Positions 39,201 through 45,262 of a DNA stretch of 64,000 nucleotides are shown here, piece by piece (position 1 is the first letter of the stretch; each line of letters begins with the position of its first letter). The stretch spans positions 21,670-85,669 of the forward strand of contig JAJZQX010000016.1 in NCBI GenBank assembly GCA_021806645.1, read 5' to 3'. A model generated the notes under the pieces. It saw nothing but the letters and a program-made list of their open reading frames with translations, did not search any database and was not told where the DNA came from. Source of the DNA: Myxococcales bacterium (lineage in GTDB: Bacteria > Myxococcota > Myxococcia > Myxococcales > Anaeromyxobacteraceae). A program made the translations under genes and the position numbers.

Positions 39201-42200
39201 CGGCTGTCGGCCCCTTCGCTCCCGTCAACGAAGGCGCCCTCCGGACCACGCTCGCCTACCTCGACCTCGGTCTTGCCAACGGCACGACCTACTTCTACCG
39301 AGTCCGCTACGTCGATCTCGTCGGGAACTCCGGCGCGCCATCGGCCGTGGCCTCGGGTCAGCCGCTCGACTCGTTGAACCCCGAGCGGCCCTTCTTGACC
39401 AGGCCGACCCTTCCGGGCAGTTCGATCGCGGTCTTCACGGAGTTCGTGGACGTCTCGGGGCTGGCGGAGCCCGGCAGCCTCGTCGAACTCCGCCGTGACG
39501 GGATCTGGGTTGGCGAGGACTACGCGGGTCCCATGCAACTGGAGGCCAACCAGCTCTGGACCCTGCCCGCGGGGGCCAGCTACAGCGTCTCCGCGGATCC
39601 ACGGTGCTACGCCATCACCGCAGGATCCGGCGCTGCTTCCAGTCTCTCACTCTACACGCAGGTCTCCAGCGTCAGCCTGTCCGACGCGGGGCTCGCCGAA
39701 TTCGGTCGGGTTACTTTCTCGCCGGATTGCGCCCGCTTCGCCTTCGAGGCCACCTCGGTGGCCGACGGCCGGCGCCGGGTCTGGTCTGGCGCCTCCTCGG
39801 ATTGGAGCTACGGCCCGACCAGCACGCTGGTCGGAGAGGAGAGAGCGCCCGCCTGGTCGAACGACGGCGCGCGGCTTGCGTACGAGGCGGTGCGACCCGG
39901 CAACGCAAGCTCCGTCGTGGCCGTGCTCGACCTGGTAGCCGCCAGCGAGCGTGTGCTGGAGCTCCCGGGCAGCCAACTCGGAAGCCCCGGCTGGCTCCCG
40001 GACGGTGCGCTGCTGGCGCTCGCGGTAGGCGGCCTCACGGGGACCACGGGACTTGTCCGTCTTCCGCTCGACGGCGCGCCGCCGGGGTCCACACTTCCGA
40101 TCGGTGACGGCTTCGATCGTCTGGCGATCTCGCCCCTGGGGGACTACGCGGCCGTCTCCACCTCGGCCTCGCCGGGCAGGGTGCTTCTAATCGAGTTGGC
40201 CTCCGGCGCGATCACGCCGGTCTCGGCCTCCGGTGCCGACGGTCGGCTCCCGGTCTTCGCTGGAGCCCGGTCGCTCGCCTACCTGAGCGACGGCACGCTG
40301 AACCTCCGGAGCCTGGCGACGGGCGTGGAATCGTCCCTCGGTGTCATCGATCCGCTCGCCTCGCTCGCCTGGACCTCGCGCGGACTCCAGGGAGCCTCAG
40401 AGGCCGGCATGGTGACCTCCTACCTGGTGGGTGGGCCCTTCACGATTGCGGGCATCCGGCTTACCGCGGGCGAAAGCCAGTTCGTGGCGACGGCCACTGA
40501 CCAGGCCGGCCACCGCAGCTCGCCCTCCGAGGCCATCGCCGTCACCTTCGACGGAGTCGACTTGCCCGACCTGGCGGTCTCCGTGGTGCTGCAGCCTGAG
40601 ATCCCGGTGGCGGGAGGACCGGCCAGCGCGCTCGTCACCGTTCGCAACATCGGTGGAGCGGCCGCGAGACCGGCCTCCGTGAGCGTGGTGGCGACCGCTC
40701 CGGGAGGAGCCGAGGTGGCGTCTTCCATGACGGCCATCGACGCGCTGCAACCCGGGTCCTCGACCATCGCGATCGTGGCTGTATTGGTGCCGGTGGGCGG
40801 CACCTATCGCCTGCTTGCCACGATCGATCCGGCTGGCCTGGTCGCCGACGCCAACCGGTCGAACAACCAGGTGGTCAAGAGCTTCATCGTGGCGACCACC
40901 AGCGTGGCTGGCGTCAGCGTCTCGGTCCTCCCCAGCGCGGTCTCGGTCGATGGCACTGTCACGGCCACGGTGCAGGTGGTGAACCCAGGCCTGCCATTCG
41001 ACGCTTCGGTCCAGACCCGGTTGGTCGACGGGGCTGGCGCGACCGTGGTCGCGGCGGCGCCCGCCACATACGCTCCGCTCCGAAACGGCGTCACCAACCT
41101 CAGCCGTACCTTCGCCGTCGGCACCACCTTGGCGGGGGAGTACCAGATCGTCGCCGAGGTCCGCGTCGGGGGCGCCGTGCAGGTGCAGGCTTCCTCGCCG
41201 GTCACCGTCCTCCCGGAGCGCTCGGTCAGCCTGTCTCTCGCGCCGAATCGGGCACAGCTCTTCAGCGGAGACGACGCTCGGTTCAACGCAACCATCGGTA
41301 ACCTCTCGCGGAACGCGGCGCTCGAGGGTGCCGAGTATGCGGTCACGGTCGAGACCACTACCGGCACGCCGGTCTACACGGTGCCGGCGGTGCCGCTTCC
41401 GCTCCTCTGGCTCGGCCTGTCCGTGCCTGTGACCACCGTGGTCCCTGGCCAGGCGCTCGCCTCGGGCGACTACGTGGCCCACGCTTCGGTAAGCCTGGGC
41501 AGCGCCATCCTGGCCGAGGACTCCGCGCCGTTCAGTCTGGTGGGTCGGCCGCGCGTCGTGGCGCGCCTTGACGTCCCCGGCGCCGGCCAGAGTGGTGCTC
41601 CTGCAGGCGTCACGGTCGGCTCGGTCCTTCGAGTGAGCACGCTGGTCGAAAACCAGGGCGGGGCGACCGCCCTCGGCATCGTCGAGCAGCTCAGGGTCGT
41701 ATCCCCGGAGACGGGCGCTCCCTTGCTCACCCTGGAGGTCCCGATGGGCGACCTACCAGGGGGCGCCGCCGTTCCCCAGGATTTCCTGGTTCCAACAGCG
41801 GATCTTGCGAGGGGGCTATACGGCTTGTCGCTGCTGGTCACGCACGACGGGATCTCGGAGATCCTGGCCACGGCGCGGTTCCGGGTCCTCGATGGCCAGT
41901 CGCCGATGCTGGAGCTGGTCGGGCCCTCGCCTGGGGTGGTGGTCAACGGCAGAGTCCAGGTGACCGTCGTCGCGCGCGACGACGCGTCGGGTGTCGCGGC
42001 GGTGCGGGTTGTGATGGGCGGCGTCGAGGTGGCGCTGAGCCGGTTCGATGGATCTCCACTTTCGGGGACCTGGGCCGGCTCCGTGGCGCTCGCCGGCGAG
42101 GGGCTGCATGAACTGGTCGTGAGCGCGGTCGACGCCGACGGCAATGACGGTCGGACCAGGCCAGCGGCAGGCAACCCGCTCCCGTTCCAGGTGGTGAACG

Positions 42201-45200
42201 ACACGGTGGCTCCGGTCCTCTCCGTCCTGGGCATCGTGGACGGGGCCATCACCAGCGCCGTGGTGGTCCCGGTGGTGGAGGCGACCGATCTGCACCTGGC
42301 CGCGACGGGCGCGCAGTTGAACGGCATGCCGTTCCTCTCCGGGACGCCGATCTCGGTGGATGACGTCTACGTCCTGGTGGCCTACGCCTCTGACGCGGCC
42401 GCGAACCTGACCACCTCGGTCACCAGGTTCGTCGTCGACCGGACGCCACCGGTCGTCACGTTCTTCGGCGTGAGCGACGGCGCGGTTCTTGCGGCAGCCG
42501 TGACGCCCGCGGTGGTGGTCACCGATCGCAACCTGGCCACGCAGACGGTGCTGCTCGACGGGCAGCCGTTCGCGGAGGGGCTGACCGTAGGAGCCGAGGG
42601 CCCGCACCGGCTCTCGGTGGAGGCGCGCGACACGGCTGGAAACACGACCAGCCAGTTCATCACCTTCACCATCGACACCATCCCGCCGGAGGTGGTCGTG
42701 GCTGGCTTCACCGATGGCGAGATAACCCATCGCGACGTCGCCCCCACCTATCGGGCCACCGACGCCAACCTGGTCTCGACGACGGCCACGCTGAACGGCC
42801 TGCCCTTCGTCTCCGGGACCCTCGTCCACGCCGACGGCACCTACCGCCTCGACGTGGTCGCCCTGGACGCCGCTGGCCACCGGACGGAGCAGGCGGCCAC
42901 CTTCACCATCGCCACCCAGCTACCAGTCATCACCGTGAGCCCGCCCGACGGCTCGTACTGGAAGGCCAGCGTGACGCCGACCTGGACCGTCGCCTTCGCC
43001 GATCCGGCGCAGGCGGTGGCGACCCTCGACGGCGTCTCGTGGCCGGCTGGTGGGGTCGCCTCGGTCGAGGGGACCCATCGGCTGACGGTCACGGTGACCA
43101 ACCTGGCTGGTCCGGCCACGGCGGCGGCCTCCTTCGTCATCGACACCACCCCGCCCAACGTCGTCATCGGCGGGGTGTCCGAGGGCCAGGTCCTTCGCGG
43201 CCCCGTGACGCCGTCGGTCAGCGCGACCGACCTCTACCTGGCGACCGCCATGTCGACGCTCGATGGCGTCGCCTGGACCGGCGGGGCGATCAAGGGCGAG
43301 GGGCTGCACGCGCTGACCGTCACGGCCAGCGACCTTGCGGGACACGTCACCGAGCGCTCGGTCCGCTTCACGATCGACGACACGCCCCCGACCATCTCCA
43401 TCGCCGGCGTGTCCGACGGTGACCTGGTCAACACGACGGTCCTGCCGCAGGTCACGGTCACCGACCTGCACCTGGCCTCGGAACAGCTCACGATCGATGA
43501 CGTCACCTGGCTTCCGGGCCAGAGCGTCTCGGGCGAGGGCGTGCACGTGCTTGCTGTCGTGGCGCGCGATGCCGCCGGCAACGAGGCGAGGGCCAGCGTT
43601 CGGTTCGAGATCGACCTCACGCCTCCGGTCATCTCCATCGACGTGGCCGACGGCGCCACATTCCAGGGCGAAATCTCGCCGCACTTCAGCGCCACGGATC
43701 TCCATCCAGGCACGACCACCGCGACGCTCGACGGGCAGCCGTTCACTTCCGGCACGGCCGTGAGCGCGGCCGGAGCGCACCGGCTCGAGGTCCAGGCGCG
43801 AGATCTCGCGGGGAATCTCGCGGTCAAGGCCGTGAACTTCAGCATCGTCACTCACCGGTACACGGTGGAGAAGACGCTGGTGGCGCGCTCCGCGCGGGTG
43901 CTGGCCTTCGTGCTGGGCTCTCATTTCAGGGGAGGGGAGGTCGGGCTGAGGGAGACCTTCTTGCGCCAGGCCCTGCCGGTCGGTACGCCCATCAACTTCG
44001 TCGAGGATGCCCAGGCGTTCCTGGCTGAACTGCGGAGCGGCCTGCACAACGTGGTCGTGCTGCTCGATGCCGGGCAGCGGGCGTCCGACGACGGGGAGCC
44101 AGGTCAGTGCCATCGCCACGGGTCAGGTCGGGGGCACTCGGACGAGGAGCTTCAGCGCCTGGCCAACGACTGCGACGAGGAGCGCGATCTCGCGGCCGCT
44201 GACGAGGAATGTCTCTGGTGCGCCGAGCACAAGGGCTCCTCCGATGAGGCCTGCGCTTGCCGCCATGCCAGGCTCGACGACCTCGCGGAGGCGGAGCTTA
44301 CCGAGTCCGTGTTCCGCGGCATGGGCCTGGTGCTCGTGAAGGCGAGCGCCAACGAATGGCCCCGGCTCCGCGAGGCGACCGGTGTCCACTTCCAGGGCGC
44401 CACCCATGCGGACCTGGTGCAGGTGAGCCCCAGCGCCCTCGGGGCCGCGACGCGACTCCACGTCGACGGCGGGATCGAGCTTCGCCTCGATGAGGCGTCC
44501 AGGATTGCCGCCTTCGTCCAGGAGGGCGACCATGACGAGCACGAAGACAGGGTGGCGGGTGGGCTCCGGCACCTTGGCCTCGGCGCCGTCGTGACGCTGG
44601 GCTTCGACCTGTCGGAGGCCTTGCCGACCGCCGATGCCAGCGCGTTGCTGGCCGGGGCCGTGGCCTTCGTCACGTCCGAGACGATCCTGGCGCCGAAGGG
44701 GACCGTCGAGGTCCGGATCGAGGTGGCTCACACCGGCCCAGCGGTGACCACGCAGGTGACCGAGACGGTGGGCCCGGACCTCGGGGTGGCTGGGGCCTTC
44801 GACGGGGCCCTGTCGGTCGCCGCCAACCAGGTCCAGTGGGAGCGGAGCCAGGCTGACGGCCAGCGAGACGTCTTCCGCTACCTGCTGCGCCTCCCAACGG
44901 CCGCGGGCAACTACCTGACGATGGCGGACGTGACCGCCGGAGTCGGGGCCGGCGCCCTTCCGTTCGGCCCCTATTCGCTGTCGGTCGTGGTGACCGAGGG
45001 CGCGTCGGAACTGCTGGCGTCTGCGAGGGGGCTGGCGACCAGGCTCACGCCGGAAGGGCAGAAGGGGTCTGCCCGGCGCACGATCCTGAAGTCGCTCGAG
45101 AAGGTCGAGTTCAACGCGGGCGTGACCACGGCCGACCGGGAACGCGCCATCGCCGATCTGCTCGATGCCGCGGCCGCCGCCAAGACCATCGAGGGCACCA

Positions 45201-45262
45201 ACGGGTTCGCCATGCGACTGGCGATCGGTCGGTTGCTCGGATTCTGGGAGTCGCTGCCGTGA
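27278..45262 (+). CDS. Giant secreted multidomain protein, 5,994 residues
   Basis: Start TTG at 27278 is chosen because GGGGAGGGA lies just upstream and it gives a clean Sec signal peptide (VSLALAAGVLLAPVAKASA). Domains in order: metallopeptidase-like with HEVAH (168-172); alpha/alpha-toroid repeats (about 368-621: QRGDGAW, QRGDGGW, QWSDGSW); CARDB-type Ig repeats (624-1195); FlgD-like Ig with SPDGDG (1196-1288); a beta-propeller-like stretch (1295-1658); more FlgD-like units (SPNGDG near 1765 and 2780, SPNADG near 2580); Ig and FN3 units (2880-4060) with a discoidin-like domain (3618-3723); a second propeller-like stretch (4108-4385); CARDB units (4428-4875); seven tandem Ig-like repeats (4981-5526); and a C-terminal region with a Cys/His cluster (5609-5666). 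Secreted or surface-bound. Overlaps the RHS gene by 4 bases (GTGA). Catalytic activity unproven. Confidence 0.9.
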   Translation: MSARVNAVAGTLKSVVTRSPRRASAARAVSLALAAGVLLAPVAKASAENVGHVAILHHDGSSYEGSATVPNSAPRERASREFFATHRDAYDFLIVFPAFLFDLTWNQAELGGLHTPVRNEVTGTGRQVGPFAGSFGSNTRLKAYIDINTLVPGHPQASLDQSLVFIAHEVAHQWSGEARYRDASGTSSGGLLGQDGAHWSYFLSSQASVLYGSDWKAAGPGQFTATGSMRRYSDLDLYLMGLLSPVEVRPFTLIRPAVGTTAVATDLPPPNGTMLSGAAETIIVDQVVAANGPRLPAASASQRTFRAAFAILAAPGQTPTAEQVAFVDGVRRQWANQFFFMTRGRAVMETDLLEAQPSASAVSPSVDLGLVWLLSSQRGDGAWADSPDTAARETQLAMEALALFGGSPGVPASLGQGAGFLSALQPVEADTSARRFLGLRAASPGLAPDAVAPYSPSAANPDGGLGLARGYGSTILDSVLAGLAGEGTGASLDGIADYLLAAQRGDGGWPWIPGGRSDLETTSLVLQFLAKVGRSLPVVTSATAGMAYLRARRAYDFSIRDPDTDDDFTAEAALAFDAWDASFAPDAKGTMDALLARQWSDGSWEGSAKKTAVTVRALRSLNLPNLVIETAEIQLASSSATEGEIVPSRLLVHNLGYTDAPQVQVQAFDSLGRPFGPPVVIPTVKAFWHSVVDLALDTSGHAGSSQVFFVADPQSTIDEKTKQDNRASAPLRIDARPAGVDLFAAAGSVVVAPSVVDRAAATVSVTATVGNAGQTAALDVEVALMAGTTVIGTARLAFPAASTQAVTLSGPLPRVLPSNNLQVVVDPSNYVAEARKDNNVASGHVNVVPAVDLAVRAVSATPTPVDLGGDLLVRLEVVNDGTVDSATVTTSLALIDAGGAVVARVAGPRLAVPRGGNASGAITWRASDSKAVLARVEVACQGDVDPSNDSALTAIAVNTSTLPNLAFGAGGMAFQPEPPDEGAPTSVTVQVRNAGAALAGAFAVEFWAGDPASGGKRLASEEVSGLAPGEQRPVTMSFQVPIGPSLVGIAQLDPDNRVLEFDETDNRLVQLLEPRSRSDLVVSSGGIRPSNLLPRQGEVVPVRVTVRNAGGQPSGVAPVALYRGAPEAGGVLLGATTVPALPRGGQTDLEFQWDTTGLEGTFELVAVVNADRSTLEARYDNNRAARTVAVQAANLSLSEPYFSPDGDGVKDTTEVLFRFDGATAPGVVIFDARGRAVRTLACSTAAGSGSAIWDGRDGNGQIVRDGPYLVSVQRGADRVAATVVVVDTNRSTVLQSPRELIMLGDVGAGALATVPADAHGPYINVAGATPDDDEVVFEFSYYTGYWWDSVKHCQLLRVPVEGGVPATMTPDGWGCPLGTAVQLGPDGRSVYYLTVDGTGRYLPFRFDMAARTAAPVVPTALDGGGYGYSQLEIGTDAASLYAQSGSGVERIAIDGSGARSVTGWQSIPMFSPDGAMGMETFFGSHGTELHVRNADGLGDRAVVVEYPQPQCLEWGPGEECARWEQSPVPTPPGALVLPDGTWLSYHAWVSATEIAYLAGGLYLFDLTTWKAEELMPAEMVPFDVRGLMGDPSGQRLAINLGTQVWTYSLVDGSYSYLHDWTGLEPVDNHIDSSRTGRTHVATLWGSSSPSYAYRSVSTLANLGLRLSGVRRPGSSEMVFRGTAADLNLDFWELSARPRGSSAAPFVLASGAETVLDGELVRWTPPAPGVWEAKLHARDRAGNVRSITTLASWAEVPAIANVRVNPRLFSPNGDGRQDLATVSYSVQEPVSTVLEISNPSGAVVRSLPMTHAQTGNYVIEWDGRDVGGLSLPDGTYRFAVGKESAQAILDSTYPVATLALGSGGAGMGLLPIRVPFEYRPPIGPISPSVDCPPMTDRQKLHFSIPNSNDATVLGVAVSYRASDDHLVGYEFQAASVAAPASFATFDRQSGNVDQLTTAALIANGLPGPYLRLRAVDGAGNETTTLPIEVPEALAVTASGPGLYTEPACMGYAITVAMPSVQLATDYFLDSLSGLGTAPGVPIQGGSFYPLFNHMNSADGGFCPEPAVHGFAVENTIRLPVLSYSVAYQLDGFSGWFVDTDNVRATRNHAVIWDARALDGLATAVQVRATDTAGRVFASDVKLACRPEDTIDAETICATPVTSSSLSIRIAQSGSVFVDRTVYTLRNKETGETVQVPKKTASQGTTTNSSGEIVHSQEDVITLDLTSLTGCQYELLANRSTITGPYPPVPLSSFNACGLVATHSEVRGDTLRLSMSETHRKPIAWVDVYLSATASPSRLVGTVPGFEGTSPPVELSLADLPCQQDLSISARTHFLDGSAVSEELFQPGTCHGSSLSKSCASVILSAVRESTPICAGRPAGFGLSASASSPSEPIEAIDIQVSVPGLAPIQLGGTPFTPGKVVTSSAMLPGGTLADGRYLATALATDLTGRLTISKGVPIVLDATPPWMQVTEPSAGATVCPFDRLLPSGQKVRSIRVQGAVYDDHLEGLSVLFKCGSGQPQPVALTQADGALAAFDVGGQRGECEMVLEAHDAGGSYCLPSIPFHLAGNAAVSGGAWPTLFSPNADGVLDFEQLVIGVQDPSSVQVVGKDSRARQGLAWSGFVQPGAGPIPWDGRLDGVPAADGDVSLEVSAVDPCNGTTVAQIAVKVDTTPPLVRLDSPVAGARAGGLATLTGEISDANFLDYEVALGAGTAPTTFQVVDHSFAPALGPISEVITSRLAAGPHTLRVTAHDRAGNQSVVMVTIEVAPREIINLFSTAPGLISPNGDGMLDTTTAQFQLLADATTQLDLVDATGTLLAVVQPPAPTLSGDGSIPIPASVLATLASGWFALRLTATVASLTEQETVPFTVDLKPPSLSIDAPGPGASIARATPVTGAVADEHLESWSLTIEGGGTTSLATGTAPTRGILASLDGLAEGDHRLRLSARDRAGNPAATEVAFSVDRTPPAVAFISPLDGGWLSGLAAPALILAEVKDSRLASVNLESTPSGGTAMTVFSAPVLSLDGRIEWPTTAAMDGPVQLRLVAIDLAGNAGDATISVTLDSTPPVALIAAPRETFLRSGDAILGTASDVNLASWTLELADGPPLPISIWALLASGQGSIDSGALATLATLPPDGAHALRLTVTDHAGNSSVDTIAFVVDTTSPQPPPALTATPSGTGVALAWQPSPDGDVVGYIVERATGLGGFVEVGPAVAGLSLMDQAVGDGAQRYVVVAVDAAGLRSVPSPEAPVSLDRTPPQVAIDQPIAGAAVSGLVQVRGTAFSASDFREYRLTVGAGAAPTVWAELRRSSLPGIATKLGELDTGQFPDGSVQTIRLEAEDLTGNVAQARVQVVIDRQPPAPPVLTSATAAGSTAAITWTSGGEADLAGFLLLRDGSIANAPIGAFLSDVRPFLLSPGTLSYSDASLPDGSYTYEVQAYDRAGNASGLSNALTVEVETHPPHASIIVPVNFTRIQGVVDMVAEVPDQDVATVQFQVRPGGAADFQPLGAPVTRIPFHTSLDPAAFQAPVLEVRAIATDKRGNVDPRPSSVVLFAVAPPVAPVVTPRVTGGDVALSWSDLNPSGVVAGYEVARDGTSLVPAAGLPAGAATASGSTASAQLAADGLGYTAWTTPKVGVPWWQLDYPSAVLVRSISVGTYLAAEIEVAVSVAGAWVPLRRAMVSGYDSVPLSPELAIQGVRVTFLTSSFGTVGLYDVAVEPVALVTGPPLQDPYLTDGSHDYVVTAVSAFGLRTDGRATARVYAPTIEVPAPVTASSPIRVAGSGATAGADVSVLRGGTATTTATAAADGAFVLDVPLLDGPNELTAIATDAGGNVSRPSLPVAVTLDAPPAAILSLALGAVVNSDVALTFTAAGDTARISGFHVMRSGGGASGLVATLAPEARSFTDQGVPNGTYDYRVVAFNGSGIEGAASNMVTAVISIAPPDAPKNLLVAAIPGGGALRLDWDFAGDPGRGFLVERATAAVGPFAPVNEGALRTTLAYLDLGLANGTTYFYRVRYVDLVGNSGAPSAVASGQPLDSLNPERPFLTRPTLPGSSIAVFTEFVDVSGLAEPGSLVELRRDGIWVGEDYAGPMQLEANQLWTLPAGASYSVSADPRCYAITAGSGAASSLSLYTQVSSVSLSDAGLAEFGRVTFSPDCARFAFEATSVADGRRRVWSGASSDWSYGPTSTLVGEERAPAWSNDGARLAYEAVRPGNASSVVAVLDLVAASERVLELPGSQLGSPGWLPDGALLALAVGGLTGTTGLVRLPLDGAPPGSTLPIGDGFDRLAISPLGDYAAVSTSASPGRVLLIELASGAITPVSASGADGRLPVFAGARSLAYLSDGTLNLRSLATGVESSLGVIDPLASLAWTSRGLQGASEAGMVTSYLVGGPFTIAGIRLTAGESQFVATATDQAGHRSSPSEAIAVTFDGVDLPDLAVSVVLQPEIPVAGGPASALVTVRNIGGAAARPASVSVVATAPGGAEVASSMTAIDALQPGSSTIAIVAVLVPVGGTYRLLATIDPAGLVADANRSNNQVVKSFIVATTSVAGVSVSVLPSAVSVDGTVTATVQVVNPGLPFDASVQTRLVDGAGATVVAAAPATYAPLRNGVTNLSRTFAVGTTLAGEYQIVAEVRVGGAVQVQASSPVTVLPERSVSLSLAPNRAQLFSGDDARFNATIGNLSRNAALEGAEYAVTVETTTGTPVYTVPAVPLPLLWLGLSVPVTTVVPGQALASGDYVAHASVSLGSAILAEDSAPFSLVGRPRVVARLDVPGAGQSGAPAGVTVGSVLRVSTLVENQGGATALGIVEQLRVVSPETGAPLLTLEVPMGDLPGGAAVPQDFLVPTADLARGLYGLSLLVTHDGISEILATARFRVLDGQSPMLELVGPSPGVVVNGRVQVTVVARDDASGVAAVRVVMGGVEVALSRFDGSPLSGTWAGSVALAGEGLHELVVSAVDADGNDGRTRPAAGNPLPFQVVNDTVAPVLSVLGIVDGAITSAVVVPVVEATDLHLAATGAQLNGMPFLSGTPISVDDVYVLVAYASDAAANLTTSVTRFVVDRTPPVVTFFGVSDGAVLAAAVTPAVVVTDRNLATQTVLLDGQPFAEGLTVGAEGPHRLSVEARDTAGNTTSQFITFTIDTIPPEVVVAGFTDGEITHRDVAPTYRATDANLVSTTATLNGLPFVSGTLVHADGTYRLDVVALDAAGHRTEQAATFTIATQLPVITVSPPDGSYWKASVTPTWTVAFADPAQAVATLDGVSWPAGGVASVEGTHRLTVTVTNLAGPATAAASFVIDTTPPNVVIGGVSEGQVLRGPVTPSVSATDLYLATAMSTLDGVAWTGGAIKGEGLHALTVTASDLAGHVTERSVRFTIDDTPPTISIAGVSDGDLVNTTVLPQVTVTDLHLASEQLTIDDVTWLPGQSVSGEGVHVLAVVARDAAGNEARASVRFEIDLTPPVISIDVADGATFQGEISPHFSATDLHPGTTTATLDGQPFTSGTAVSAAGAHRLEVQARDLAGNLAVKAVNFSIVTHRYTVEKTLVARSARVLAFVLGSHFRGGEVGLRETFLRQALPVGTPINFVEDAQAFLAELRSGLHNVVVLLDAGQRASDDGEPGQCHRHGSGRGHSDEELQRLANDCDEERDLAAADEECLWCAEHKGSSDEACACRHARLDDLAEAELTESVFRGMGLVLVKASANEWPRLREATGVHFQGATHADLVQVSPSALGAATRLHVDGGIELRLDEASRIAAFVQEGDHDEHEDRVAGGLRHLGLGAVVTLGFDLSEALPTADASALLAGAVAFVTSETILAPKGTVEVRIEVAHTGPAVTTQVTETVGPDLGVAGAFDGALSVAANQVQWERSQADGQRDVFRYLLRLPTAAGNYLTMADVTAGVGAGALPFGPYSLSVVVTEGASELLASARGLATRLTPEGQKGSARRTILKSLEKVEFNAGVTTADRERAIADLLDAAAAAKTIEGTNGFAMRLAIGRLLGFWESLP
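42218..43855 (+). repeat. Seven tandem Ig-like repeats of about 78 residues
   Basis: Coding repeats inside the giant protein. The consensus per unit is a start such as GVSDG, then VTPxVxxTDLxL, LDGxxF, a Gly, EGxHxLxVxAxD, AGN/AGH, and an ending FxIDxTPP. They are diverged at DNA level but in register, about 234 bp each. The unit resembles bacterial adhesin Ig domains. Confidence 0.8.
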
